A stretch of 64,000 nt of DNA from Icerya purchasi (lineage: Eukaryota > Arthropoda > Insecta > Hemiptera > Monophlebidae): NCBI GenBank assembly GCA_039619475.1, contig CM077115.1:593489643-593553642 (forward strand), written 5' to 3'. Under the pieces are notes generated by a model. It saw nothing but the letters and a program-made list of their open reading frames with translations. It searched no databases and had not been told where the DNA came from. The translations under genes and the position numbers were made by a program. Positions 17,407-28,126 of the stretch are shown one piece after another; within the stretch, counting starts at the first letter, position 1; each line of letters begins with the position of its first letter.

Positions 17407-19809
17407 TTAAATTTTTATATTAAACAGTGGATTATTATTATTAGGTGTTTGGTCATTTAAAATATTATTTTTATATTTATTTATATAATAATTTTCTGCA
17501 ATGTTCATATTATTACCTTTGTGATAAGTGGCCAGGATGGTTACAGTATTTTCTATTGAATTAGGTTTATGTTTATTTTTAATTAGATGTTCTGCATAGG
17601 TTGATTTTTCTATTTCATTATTATTAAATGCTTTTATATGTTCTTTATATCTGCAATTGATTTTTCGCCCTGTTTGACCAATGTATGATTTCTCACAATC
17701 AGTACAATTTATTTTATATATACCACTATTTTCGTAAATATTATTATTTTTTAAATTTAAGGTGTTTATTTTATATTTTAAATTATTTTTAGTTTTGAAT
17801 GCTACATTTAAACCTTGTTTTTTGAATAAATTGGTTAATTTGTATATGTTATTGTTTATAAATGTGAATGTTATCCATCCTTTATTGTTAGTAGCATTAT
17901 TGACTCTTAATTTTTGTTTATATTTTGATTTTGATTTTATTTTGTGAATTAGTTTATCTATTATTTGTTCGTCATAACCATTATTTCTTGCCAGAGTCTT
18001 TAATATATTAATTTCTATTTGTTTTTTATTTATATTCATGGGTGTAGTTAATAATCTATTTATTGCAGTCATGAAGTAAGCATATTTATGTTGGTTTGGG
18101 TGATTTGATGTTTTATGAATTATATTATCAGTGGTGGTTTGTTTTCTATAAATATTATATGTTAACTTATCATTTGATTTTATTATTGTTATATCTAAGA
18201 AATTTATTTTGTTATTTTCTTCTTTTTCCATAGTATAATGAATATTTTTGTGAATTTTATTTAAATCATTTAGAATGTCATTTTCAGTATTACTACTATT
18301 TTCATCAAAAATTAGTAGTGTATCATCTACATATCTAATATAAGATTTAATATTGTATTTTTGTATTATATTTTCCATGTATATTTCTTCTAAATTTTGT
18401 AGAAAGATTTCACTTAAAATACCTGACAAAGGTGAGCCCATAGCTAATCCATTATTTTGTATATACATGGAGTTATTAAAATTAAAGTAATTTTGCTCTG
18501 TAACAGTTTTAATTATTTGGATTAATTGATTACAAAAAATATTATTCTTTAACTTATTTACAGATTTTTTAATTATATCTATGGTTTCATTTATAGGTAT
18601 ATTTGTATAAAGGTTTGTTATATCATAAGAAATTAATTTAGTTTTGTTATTAATTTTTATATTTTTTAATTTATCAAAAACATCCAATCTGTTTCTAATA
18701 GTATATTTATTATTAATTGATATATAAGTTTTTAATATTTTAGTTATTAATTTTGAGATTTTATAAGAAGGTGCACTAGTATAATTTATTAGTGGTCTTA
18801 TAGGAGCATTATTTTTATGTATTTTTATTAAAGGGTTAAGAGTTGGTGCTTTTGGGTTCATATTTATTAAATATTTAGCTTCATTATTATTTATTATTAT
18901 ATCAGATTCTTTTATTATTTTCCTTATTTTTATTTGATATTTATTAGTGGAGTTTGTTTTTATTAATTGTATATTATTTTCTTTTAAAAAATTTTCAGTT
19001 TTTTGGATGATTTCATTTTTATTGATGATTACTAAACTATTTCCCTTATCTGCTTTTACAATAACTGCATTGTTTTGTTTTAATTTACTATTGATATTTT
19101 TAATTGTGTTTTGTATTTTTAAATGTTCTATATTTGTTTCATTTTTCTTTAAGATATTTCTGATGGCATGAGTTGCCTCAGCTCTAATAATTGTTTGATC
19201 TTCAATTGGTAATTTTTGGATAGCAGATTCAGTTTCTATAATTAAATTTTCATATTGTTTTCTGTTATATATGTTTAAATTATATTTATAGCCCAAATTT
19301 ACAGTATTAATTTCATCATTTGTTAATTGTATGTTGGTTAAGTTTATAGTTCTGGGATGAAAATTAAATTTGTTATTATCTGCAAGTTTTGGTTTTTGTT
19401 GTTTTATTAAGTTATTTAATTTCTTATCTAAAATTAGGCGTTTTTTATTAATAAATGCTTTAATTTTTAGATCTATTTCATCTAAATATAATTTTAATAT
19501 TTCAAATTTTAAGTTATTAGCTAGATATATATGTAATTTTAACATTTGAAGGTTAATTTTATTCTTTTTGTTATAAAGGAAGTTAATTTCATTTTTAATC
19601 CAAAATTTTTCAGCTTGTGATTTAGTTTTCATTGCTATATCAGATTTATTTTTTATTTTAACTACTGCATATTTAGGGATTATATTATTACTTATACAAA
19701 CTTTATTAAAATATATGTTATTGATAGTTGTATATAATTTTAACTTTAAATAATAAAACTTTTGAATATATATTGCCATATCGGCATAATTAAATGTAGG
19801 TGAATACAT
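17407..19809 (-). CDS. PLE unit 2 RT/GIY-YIG ORF (intact)
   Basis: 800 codons; same haplotype as unit 1 (Thr27, Tyr362). The spacer to the unit 1 ORF is 277 nt (17130-17406). Confidence 0.95.
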   Translation of the reverse strand: MYSPTFNYADMAIYIQKFYYLKLKLYTTINNIYFNKVCISNNIIPKYAVVKIKNKSDIAMKTKSQAEKFWIKNEINFLYNKKNKINLQMLKLHIYLANNLKFEILKLYLDEIDLKIKAFINKKRLILDKKLNNLIKQQKPKLADNNKFNFHPRTINLTNIQLTNDEINTVNLGYKYNLNIYNRKQYENLIIETESAIQKLPIEDQTIIRAEATHAIRNILKKNETNIEHLKIQNTIKNINSKLKQNNAVIVKADKGNSLVIINKNEIIQKTENFLKENNIQLIKTNSTNKYQIKIRKIIKESDIIINNNEAKYLINMNPKAPTLNPLIKIHKNNAPIRPLINYTSAPSYKISKLITKILKTYISINNKYTIRNRLDVFDKLKNIKINNKTKLISYDITNLYTNIPINETIDIIKKSVNKLKNNIFCNQLIQIIKTVTEQNYFNFNNSMYIQNNGLAMGSPLSGILSEIFLQNLEEIYMENIIQKYNIKSYIRYVDDTLLIFDENSSNTENDILNDLNKIHKNIHYTMEKEENNKINFLDITIIKSNDKLTYNIYRKQTTTDNIIHKTSNHPNQHKYAYFMTAINRLLTTPMNINKKQIEINILKTLARNNGYDEQIIDKLIHKIKSKSKYKQKLRVNNATNNKGWITFTFINNNIYKLTNLFKKQGLNVAFKTKNNLKYKINTLNLKNNNIYENSGIYKINCTDCEKSYIGQTGRKINCRYKEHIKAFNNNEIEKSTYAEHLIKNKHKPNSIENTVTILATYHKGNNMNIAENYYINKYKNNILNDQTPNNNNPLFNIKI

Positions 19810-19867
19810 CCTGTTTGTTAAAATGGTATAATAAAATAAACTTTAATAACAAACAATATAGATCAAT

Positions 19868-19932
19868 AAATTAGATAAATACCTATTTAGAAACGTTTTC
19901 GGGCATAACCCATCATCAGCTAACACTAACTT
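19868..19932 (-). ncRNA. Hammerhead ribozyme motif (spacer 3)
   Basis: Identical core and stems; would release the unit 2 monomer 5' end. Confidence 0.82.
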
Positions 19933-20086
19933 AAAGGAAACTTAAAACATACTGAAGTGAATATAGGGAATACATGTGTATATATAGTAGATGTAAAGAG
20001 GAATAAACATGGCAGGTATAAAAATCTATATGTTGAAAATGCTAATAATTAATATAAAATATAAAATAAAACAAGAAGACAAAAAG

Positions 20087-22489
20087 TTAAATTTTTATAT
20101 TAAACAGTGGATTATTATTATTAGGTGTTTGGTCATTTAAAATATTATTTTTATATTTATTTATATAATAATTTTCTGCAATGTTCATATTATTACCTTT
20201 GTGATAAGTGGCCAGGATGGTTACAGTATTTTCTATTGAATTAGGTTTATGTTTATTTTTAATTAGATGTTCTGCATAGGTTGATTTTTCTATTTCATTA
20301 TTATTAAATGCTTTTATATGTTCTTTATATCTGCAATTGATTTTTCGCCCTGTTTGACCAATGTATGATTTCTCACAATCAGTACAATTTATTTTATATA
20401 TACCACTATTTTCGTAAATATTATTATTTTTTAAATTTAAGGTGTTTATTTTATATTTTAAATTATTTTTAGTTTTGAATGCTACATTTAAACCTTGTTT
20501 TTTGAATAAATTGGTTAATTTGTATATGTTATTGTTTATAAATGTGAATGTTATCCATCCTTTATTGTTAGTAGCATTATTGACTCTTAATTTTTGTTTA
20601 TATTTTGATTTTGATTTTATTTTGTGAATTAGTTTATCTATTATTTGTTCGTCATAACCATTATTTCTTGCCAGAGTCTTTAATATATTAATTTCTATTT
20701 GTTTTTTATTTATATTCATGGGTGTAGTTAATAATCTATTTATTGCAGTCATGAAGTAAGCATATTTATGTTGGTTTGGGTGATTTGATGTTTTATGAAT
20801 TATATTATCAGTGGTGGTTTGTTTTCTATAAATATTATATGTTAACTTATCATTTGATTTTATTATTGTTATATCTAAGAAATTTATTTTGTTATTTTCT
20901 TCTTTTTCCATAGTATAATGAATATTTTTGTGAATTTTATTTAAATCATTTAGAATGTCATTTTCAGTATTACTACTATTTTCATCAAAAATTAGTAGTG
21001 TATCATCTACATATCTAATATAAGATTTAATATTGTATTTTTGTATTATATTTTCCATGTATATTTCTTCTAAATTTTGTAGAAAGATTTCACTTAAAAT
21101 ACCTGACAAAGGTGAGCCCATAGCTAATCCATTATTTTGTATATACATGGAGTTATTAAAATTAAAGTAATTTTGCTCTGTAACAGTTTTAATTATTTGG
21201 ATTAATTGATTACAAAAAATATTATTCTTTAACTTATTTACAGATTTTTTAATTATATCTATGGTTTCATTTATAGGTATATTTGTATAAAGGTTTGTTA
21301 TATCATAAGAAATTAATTTAGTTTTGTTATTAATTTTTATATTTTTTAATTTATCAAAAACATCCAATCTGTTTCTAATAGTATATTTATTATTAATTGA
21401 TATATAAGTTTTTAATATTTTAGTTATTAATTTTGAGATTTTATAAGAAGGTGCACTAGTATAATTTATTAGTGGTCTTATAGGAGCATTATTTTTATGT
21501 ATTTTTATTAAAGGGTTAAGAGTTGGTGCTTTTGGGTTCATATTTATTAAATATTTAGCTTCATTATTATTTATTATTATATCAGATTCTTTTATTATTT
21601 TCCTTATTTTTATTTGATATTTATTAGTGGAGTTTGTTTTTATTAATTGTATATTATTTTCTTTTAAAAAATTTTCAGTTTTTTGGATGATTTCATTTTT
21701 ATTGATGATTACTAAACTATTTCCCTTATCTGCTTTTACAATAACTGCATTGTTTTGTTTTAATTTACTATTGATATTTTTAATTGTGTTTTGTATTTTT
21801 AAATGTTCTATATTTGTTTCATTTTTCTTTAAGATATTTCTGATGGCATGAGTTGCCTCAGCTCTAATAATTGTTTGATCTTCAATTGGTAATTTTTGGA
21901 TAGCAGATTCAGTTTCTATAATTAAATTTTCATATTGTTTTCTGTTATATATGTTTAAATTATATTTATAGCCCAAATTTACAGTATTAATTTCATCATT
22001 TGTTAATTGTATGTTGGTTAAGTTTATAGTTCTGGGATGAAAATTAAATTTGTTATTATCTGCAAGTTTTGGTTTTTGTTGTTTTATTAAGTTATTTAAT
22101 TTCTTATCTAAAATTAGGCGTTTTTTATTAATAAATGCTTTAATTTTTAGATCTATTTCATCTAAATATAATTTTAATATTTCAAATTTTAAGTTATTAG
22201 CTAGATATATATGTAATTTTAACATTTGAAGGTTAATTTTATTCTTTTTGTTATAAAGGAAGTTAATTTCATTTTTAATCCAAAATTTTTCAGCTTGTGA
22301 TTTAGTTTTCATTGCTATATCAGATTTATTTTTTATTTTAACTACTGCATATTTAGGGATTATATTATTACTTATACAAACTTTATTAAAATATATGTTA
22401 TTGATAGTTGTATATAATTTTAACTTTAAATAATAAAACTTTTGAATATATATTGCCATATCGGCATAATTAAATGTAGGTGAATACAT
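20087..22489 (-). CDS. PLE unit 3 RT/GIY-YIG ORF (intact)
   Basis: Thr27, Tyr362. Units 1-3 form a block of one haplotype at the 3' edge of the array. Confidence 0.95.
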   Translation of the reverse strand: MYSPTFNYADMAIYIQKFYYLKLKLYTTINNIYFNKVCISNNIIPKYAVVKIKNKSDIAMKTKSQAEKFWIKNEINFLYNKKNKINLQMLKLHIYLANNLKFEILKLYLDEIDLKIKAFINKKRLILDKKLNNLIKQQKPKLADNNKFNFHPRTINLTNIQLTNDEINTVNLGYKYNLNIYNRKQYENLIIETESAIQKLPIEDQTIIRAEATHAIRNILKKNETNIEHLKIQNTIKNINSKLKQNNAVIVKADKGNSLVIINKNEIIQKTENFLKENNIQLIKTNSTNKYQIKIRKIIKESDIIINNNEAKYLINMNPKAPTLNPLIKIHKNNAPIRPLINYTSAPSYKISKLITKILKTYISINNKYTIRNRLDVFDKLKNIKINNKTKLISYDITNLYTNIPINETIDIIKKSVNKLKNNIFCNQLIQIIKTVTEQNYFNFNNSMYIQNNGLAMGSPLSGILSEIFLQNLEEIYMENIIQKYNIKSYIRYVDDTLLIFDENSSNTENDILNDLNKIHKNIHYTMEKEENNKINFLDITIIKSNDKLTYNIYRKQTTTDNIIHKTSNHPNQHKYAYFMTAINRLLTTPMNINKKQIEINILKTLARNNGYDEQIIDKLIHKIKSKSKYKQKLRVNNATNNKGWITFTFINNNIYKLTNLFKKQGLNVAFKTKNNLKYKINTLNLKNNNIYENSGIYKINCTDCEKSYIGQTGRKINCRYKEHIKAFNNNEIEKSTYAEHLIKNKHKPNSIENTVTILATYHKGNNMNIAENYYINKYKNNILNDQTPNNNNPLFNIKI

Positions 22490-22547
22490 CCTGTTTGTTA
22501 AAATGGTATAATAAAATAAACTTTAATAACAAACAATATAGATCAAT

Positions 22548-22612
22548 AAATTAGATAAATACCTATTTAGAAACGTTTTCGGGCATAACCCATCATCAGC
22601 TAACACTAACTT
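22548..22612 (-). ncRNA. Hammerhead ribozyme motif (spacer 4)
   Basis: Unchanged copy upstream of the unit 3 ORF. Confidence 0.82.
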
Positions 22613-22766
22613 AAAGGAAACTTAAAACATACTGAAGTGAATATAGGGAATACATGTGTATATATAGTAGATGTAAAGAGGAATAAACATGGCAGGTATA
22701 AAAATCTATATGTTGAAAATGCTAATAATTAATATAAAATATAAAATAAAACAAGAAGACAAAAAG

Positions 22767-25169
22767 TTAAATTTTTATATTAAACAGTGGATTATTATTA
22801 TTAGGTGTTTGGTCATTTAAAATATTATTTTTATATTTATTTATATAATAATTTTCTGCAATGTTCATATTATTACCTTTGTGATAAGTGGCCAGGATGG
22901 TTACAGTATTTTCTATTGAATTAGGTTTATGTTTATTTTTAATTAGATGTTCTGCATAGGTTGATTTTTCTATTTCATTATTATTAAATGCTTTTATATG
23001 TTCTTTATATCTGCAATTGATTTTTCGCCCTGTTTGACCAATGTATGATTTCTCACAATCAGTACAATTTATTTTATATATACCACTATTTTCGTAAATA
23101 TTATTATTTTTTAAATTTAAGGTGTTTATTTTATATTTTAAATTATTTTTAGTTTTGAATGCTACATTTAAACCTTGTTTTTTGAATAAATTGGTTAATT
23201 TGTATATGTTATTGTTTATAAATGTGAATGTTATCCATCCTTTATTGTTAGTAGCATTATTGACTCTTAATTTTTGTTTATATTTTGATTTTGATTTTAT
23301 TTTGTGAATTAGTTTATCTATTATTTGTTCGTCATAACCATTATTTCTTGCCAGAGTCTTTAATATATTAATTTCTATTTGTTTTTTATTTATATTCATG
23401 GGTGTAGTTAATAATCTATTTATTGCAGTCATGAAGTAAGCATATTTATGTTGGTTTGGGTGATTTGATGTTTTATGAATTATATTATCAGTGGTGGTTT
23501 GTTTTCTATAAATATTATATGTTAACTTATCATTTGATTTTATTATTGTTATATCTAAGAAATTTATTTTGTTATTTTCTTCTTTTTCCATAGTATAATG
23601 AATATTTTTGTGAATTTTATTTAAATCATTTAGAATGTCATTTTCAGTATTACTACTATTTTCATCAAAAATTAGTAGTGTATCATCTACATATCTAATA
23701 TAAGATTTAATATTGTATTTTTGTATTATATTTTCCATGTATATTTCTTCTAAATTTTGTAGAAAGATTTCACTTAAAATACCTGACAAAGGTGAGCCCA
23801 TAGCTAATCCATTATTTTGTATATACATGGAGTTATTAAAATTAAAGTAATTTTGCTCTGTAACAGTTTTAATTATTTGGATTAATTGATTACAAAAAAT
23901 ATTATTCTTTAACTTATTTACAGATTTTTTAATTATATCTATGGTTTCATTTATAGGTATATTTGTATAAAGGTTTGTTATATCATAAGAAATTAATTTA
24001 GTTTTGTTATTAATTTTTATATTTTTTAATTTATCAAAAACATCCAATCTGTTTCTAATAGTATATTTATTATTAATTGATATATTAGTTTTTAATATTT
24101 TAGTTATTAATTTTGAGATTTTATAAGAAGGTGCACTAGTATAATTTATTAGTGGTCTTATAGGAGCATTATTTTTATGTATTTTTATTAAAGGGTTAAG
24201 AGTTGGTGCTTTTGGGTTCATATTTATTAAATATTTAGCTTCATTATTATTTATTATTATATCAGATTCTTTTATTATTTTCCTTATTTTTATTTGATAT
24301 TTATTAGTGGAGTTTGTTTTTATTAATTGTATATTATTTTCTTTTAAAAAATTTTCAGTTTTTTGGATGATTTCATTTTTATTGATGATTACTAAACTAT
24401 TTCCCTTATCTGCTTTTACAATAACTGCATTGTTTTGTTTTAATTTACTATTGATATTTTTAATTGTGTTTTGTATTTTTAAATGTTCTATATTTGTTTC
24501 ATTTTTCTTTAAGATATTTCTGATGGCATGAGTTGCCTCAGCTCTAATAATTGTTTGATCTTCAATTGGTAATTTTTGGATAGCAGATTCAGTTTCTATA
24601 ATTAAATTTTCATATTGTTTTCTGTTATATATGTTTAAATTATATTTATAGCCCAAATTTACAGTATTAATTTCATCATTTGTTAATTGTATGTTGGTTA
24701 AGTTTATAGTTCTGGGATGAAAATTAAATTTGTTATTATCTGCAAGTTTTGGTTTTTGTTGTTTTATTAAGTTATTTAATTTCTTATCTAAAATTAGGCG
24801 TTTTTTATTAATAAATGCTTTAATTTTTAGATCTATTTCATCTAAATATAATTTTAATATTTCAAATTTTAAGTTATTAGCTAGATATATATGTAATTTT
24901 AACATTTGAAGGTTAATTTTATTCTTTTTGTTATAAAGGAAGTTAATTTCATTTTTAATCCAAAATTTTTCAGCTTGTGATTTAGTTTTCATTGCTATAT
25001 CAGATTTATTTTTTATTTTAACTACTGCATATTTAGGGATTATATTATTACTTATACAAACTTTATTAAAATATATGTTATTGATAGTTGTATATAATTT
25101 TAACTTTAAATAATAAAACTTTTGAATATATATTGCCATATCGGCATAATTAAATGTAGGTGAATACAT
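22767..25169 (-). CDS. PLE unit 4 RT/GIY-YIG ORF (intact)
   Basis: Recombinant-type haplotype: Thr27 (G at 25090) combined with Asn362 (T at 24086). It is the only unit with this pairing. Confidence 0.95.
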   Translation of the reverse strand: MYSPTFNYADMAIYIQKFYYLKLKLYTTINNIYFNKVCISNNIIPKYAVVKIKNKSDIAMKTKSQAEKFWIKNEINFLYNKKNKINLQMLKLHIYLANNLKFEILKLYLDEIDLKIKAFINKKRLILDKKLNNLIKQQKPKLADNNKFNFHPRTINLTNIQLTNDEINTVNLGYKYNLNIYNRKQYENLIIETESAIQKLPIEDQTIIRAEATHAIRNILKKNETNIEHLKIQNTIKNINSKLKQNNAVIVKADKGNSLVIINKNEIIQKTENFLKENNIQLIKTNSTNKYQIKIRKIIKESDIIINNNEAKYLINMNPKAPTLNPLIKIHKNNAPIRPLINYTSAPSYKISKLITKILKTNISINNKYTIRNRLDVFDKLKNIKINNKTKLISYDITNLYTNIPINETIDIIKKSVNKLKNNIFCNQLIQIIKTVTEQNYFNFNNSMYIQNNGLAMGSPLSGILSEIFLQNLEEIYMENIIQKYNIKSYIRYVDDTLLIFDENSSNTENDILNDLNKIHKNIHYTMEKEENNKINFLDITIIKSNDKLTYNIYRKQTTTDNIIHKTSNHPNQHKYAYFMTAINRLLTTPMNINKKQIEINILKTLARNNGYDEQIIDKLIHKIKSKSKYKQKLRVNNATNNKGWITFTFINNNIYKLTNLFKKQGLNVAFKTKNNLKYKINTLNLKNNNIYENSGIYKINCTDCEKSYIGQTGRKINCRYKEHIKAFNNNEIEKSTYAEHLIKNKHKPNSIENTVTILATYHKGNNMNIAENYYINKYKNNILNDQTPNNNNPLFNIKI

Positions 25170-25227
25170 CCTGTTTGTTAAAATGGTATAATAAAATAAA
25201 CTTTAATAACAAACAATATAGATCAAT

Positions 25228-25292
25228 AAATTAGATAAATACCTATTTAGAAACGTTTTCGGGCATAACCCATCATCAGCTAACACTAACTT
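25228..25292 (-). ncRNA. Hammerhead ribozyme motif (spacer 5)
   Basis: Unchanged copy upstream of the unit 4 ORF. Confidence 0.82.
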
Positions 25293-25446
25293 AAAGGAAA
25301 CTTAAAACATACTGAAGTGAATATAGGGAATACATGTGTATATATAGTAGATGTAAAGAGGAATAAACATGGCAGGTATAAAAATCTATATGTTGAAAAT
25401 GCTAATAATTAATATAAAATATAAAATAAAACAAGAAGACAAAAAG

Positions 25447-27849
25447 TTAAATTTTTATATTAAACAGTGGATTATTATTATTAGGTGTTTGGTCATTTAA
25501 AATATTATTTTTATATTTATTTATATAATAATTTTCTGCAATGTTCATATTATTACCTTTGTGATAAGTGGCCAGGATGGTTACAGTATTTTCTATTGAA
25601 TTAGGTTTATGTTTATTTTTAATTAGATGTTCTGCATAGGTTGATTTTTCTATTTCATTATTATTAAATGCTTTTATATGTTCTTTATATCTGCAATTGA
25701 TTTTTCGCCCTGTTTGACCAATGTATGATTTCTCACAATCAGTACAATTTATTTTATATATACCACTATTTTCGTAAATATTATTATTTTTTAAATTTAA
25801 GGTGTTTATTTTATATTTTAAATTATTTTTAGTTTTGAATGCTACATTTAAACCTTGTTTTTTGAATAAATTGGTTAATTTGTATATGTTATTGTTTATA
25901 AATGTGAATGTTATCCATCCTTTATTGTTAGTAGCATTATTGACTCTTAATTTTTGTTTATATTTTGATTTTGATTTTATTTTGTGAATTAGTTTATCTA
26001 TTATTTGTTCGTCATAACCATTATTTCTTGCCAGAGTCTTTAATATATTAATTTCTATTTGTTTTTTATTTATATTCATGGGTGTAGTTAATAATCTATT
26101 TATTGCAGTCATGAAGTAAGCATATTTATGTTGGTTTGGGTGATTTGATGTTTTATGAATTATATTATCAGTGGTGGTTTGTTTTCTATAAATATTATAT
26201 GTTAACTTATCATTTGATTTTATTATTGTTATATCTAAGAAATTTATTTTGTTATTTTCTTCTTTTTCCATAGTATAATGAATATTTTTGTGAATTTTAT
26301 TTAAATCATTTAGAATGTCATTTTCAGTATTACTACTATTTTCATCAAAAATTAGTAGTGTATCATCTACATATCTAATATAAGATTTAATATTGTATTT
26401 TTGTATTATATTTTCCATGTATATTTCTTCTAAATTTTGTAGAAAGATTTCACTTAAAATACCTGACAAAGGTGAGCCCATAGCTAATCCATTATTTTGT
26501 ATATACATGGAGTTATTAAAATTAAAGTAATTTTGCTCTGTAACAGTTTTAATTATTTGGATTAATTGATTACAAAAAATATTATTCTTTAACTTATTTA
26601 CAGATTTTTTAATTATATCTATGGTTTCATTTATAGGTATATTTGTATAAAGGTTTGTTATATCATAAGAAATTAATTTAGTTTTGTTATTAATTTTTAT
26701 ATTTTTTAATTTATCAAAAACATCCAATCTGTTTCTAATAGTATATTTATTATTAATTGATATATAAGTTTTTAATATTTTAGTTATTAATTTTGAGATT
26801 TTATAAGAAGGTGCACTAGTATAATTTATTAGTGGTCTTATAGGAGCATTATTTTTATGTATTTTTATTAAAGGGTTAAGAGTTGGTGCTTTTGGGTTCA
26901 TATTTATTAAATATTTAGCTTCATTATTATTTATTATTATATCAGATTCTTTTATTATTTTCCTTATTTTTATTTGATATTTATTAGTGGAGTTTGTTTT
27001 TATTAATTGTATATTATTTTCTTTTAAAAAATTTTCAGTTTTTTGGATGATTTCATTTTTATTGATGATTACTAAACTATTTCCCTTATCTGCTTTTACA
27101 ATAACTGCATTGTTTTGTTTTAATTTACTATTGATATTTTTAATTGTGTTTTGTATTTTTAAATGTTCTATATTTGTTTCATTTTTCTTTAAGATATTTC
27201 TGATGGCATGAGTTGCCTCAGCTCTAATAATTGTTTGATCTTCAATTGGTAATTTTTGGATAGCAGATTCAGTTTCTATAATTAAATTTTCATATTGTTT
27301 TCTGTTATATATGTTTAAATTATATTTATAGCCCAAATTTACAGTATTAATTTCATCATTTGTTAATTGTATGTTGGTTAAGTTTATAGTTCTGGGATGA
27401 AAATTAAATTTGTTATTATCTGCAAGTTTTGGTTTTTGTTGTTTTATTAAGTTATTTAATTTCTTATCTAAAATTAGGCGTTTTTTATTAATAAATGCTT
27501 TAATTTTTAGATCTATTTCATCTAAATATAATTTTAATATTTCAAATTTTAAGTTATTAGCTAGATATATATGTAATTTTAACATTTGAAGGTTAATTTT
27601 ATTCTTTTTGTTATAAAGGAAGTTAATTTCATTTTTAATCCAAAATTTTTCAGCTTGTGATTTAGTTTTCATTGCTATATCAGATTTATTTTTTATTTTA
27701 ACTACTGCATATTTAGGGATTATATTATTACTTATACAAACTTTATTAAAATATATGTTATTGATAGTTTTATATAATTTTAACTTTAAATAATAAAACT
27801 TTTGAATATATATTGCCATATCGGCATAATTAAATGTAGGTGAATACAT
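25447..27849 (-). CDS. PLE unit 5 RT/GIY-YIG ORF (intact)
   Basis: Lys27, Tyr362. First unit from the left with the Lys27 allele. Confidence 0.95.
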   Translation of the reverse strand: MYSPTFNYADMAIYIQKFYYLKLKLYKTINNIYFNKVCISNNIIPKYAVVKIKNKSDIAMKTKSQAEKFWIKNEINFLYNKKNKINLQMLKLHIYLANNLKFEILKLYLDEIDLKIKAFINKKRLILDKKLNNLIKQQKPKLADNNKFNFHPRTINLTNIQLTNDEINTVNLGYKYNLNIYNRKQYENLIIETESAIQKLPIEDQTIIRAEATHAIRNILKKNETNIEHLKIQNTIKNINSKLKQNNAVIVKADKGNSLVIINKNEIIQKTENFLKENNIQLIKTNSTNKYQIKIRKIIKESDIIINNNEAKYLINMNPKAPTLNPLIKIHKNNAPIRPLINYTSAPSYKISKLITKILKTYISINNKYTIRNRLDVFDKLKNIKINNKTKLISYDITNLYTNIPINETIDIIKKSVNKLKNNIFCNQLIQIIKTVTEQNYFNFNNSMYIQNNGLAMGSPLSGILSEIFLQNLEEIYMENIIQKYNIKSYIRYVDDTLLIFDENSSNTENDILNDLNKIHKNIHYTMEKEENNKINFLDITIIKSNDKLTYNIYRKQTTTDNIIHKTSNHPNQHKYAYFMTAINRLLTTPMNINKKQIEINILKTLARNNGYDEQIIDKLIHKIKSKSKYKQKLRVNNATNNKGWITFTFINNNIYKLTNLFKKQGLNVAFKTKNNLKYKINTLNLKNNNIYENSGIYKINCTDCEKSYIGQTGRKINCRYKEHIKAFNNNEIEKSTYAEHLIKNKHKPNSIENTVTILATYHKGNNMNIAENYYINKYKNNILNDQTPNNNNPLFNIKI

Positions 27850-27907
27850 CCTGTTTGTTAAAATGGTATAATAAAATAAACTTTAATAACAAACAATATA
27901 GATCAAT

Positions 27908-27972
27908 AAATTAGATAAATACCTATTTAGAAACGTTTTCGGGCATAACCCATCATCAGCTAACACTAACTT
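27908..27972 (-). ncRNA. Hammerhead ribozyme motif (spacer 6)
   Basis: Unchanged copy upstream of the unit 5 ORF. Confidence 0.82.
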
Positions 27973-28126
27973 AAAGGAAACTTAAAACATACTGAAGTGA
28001 ATATAGGGAATACATGTGTATATATAGTAGATGTAAAGAGGAATAAACATGGCAGGTATAAAAATCTATATGTTGAAAATGCTAATAATTAATATAAAAT
28101 ATAAAATAAAACAAGAAGACAAAAAG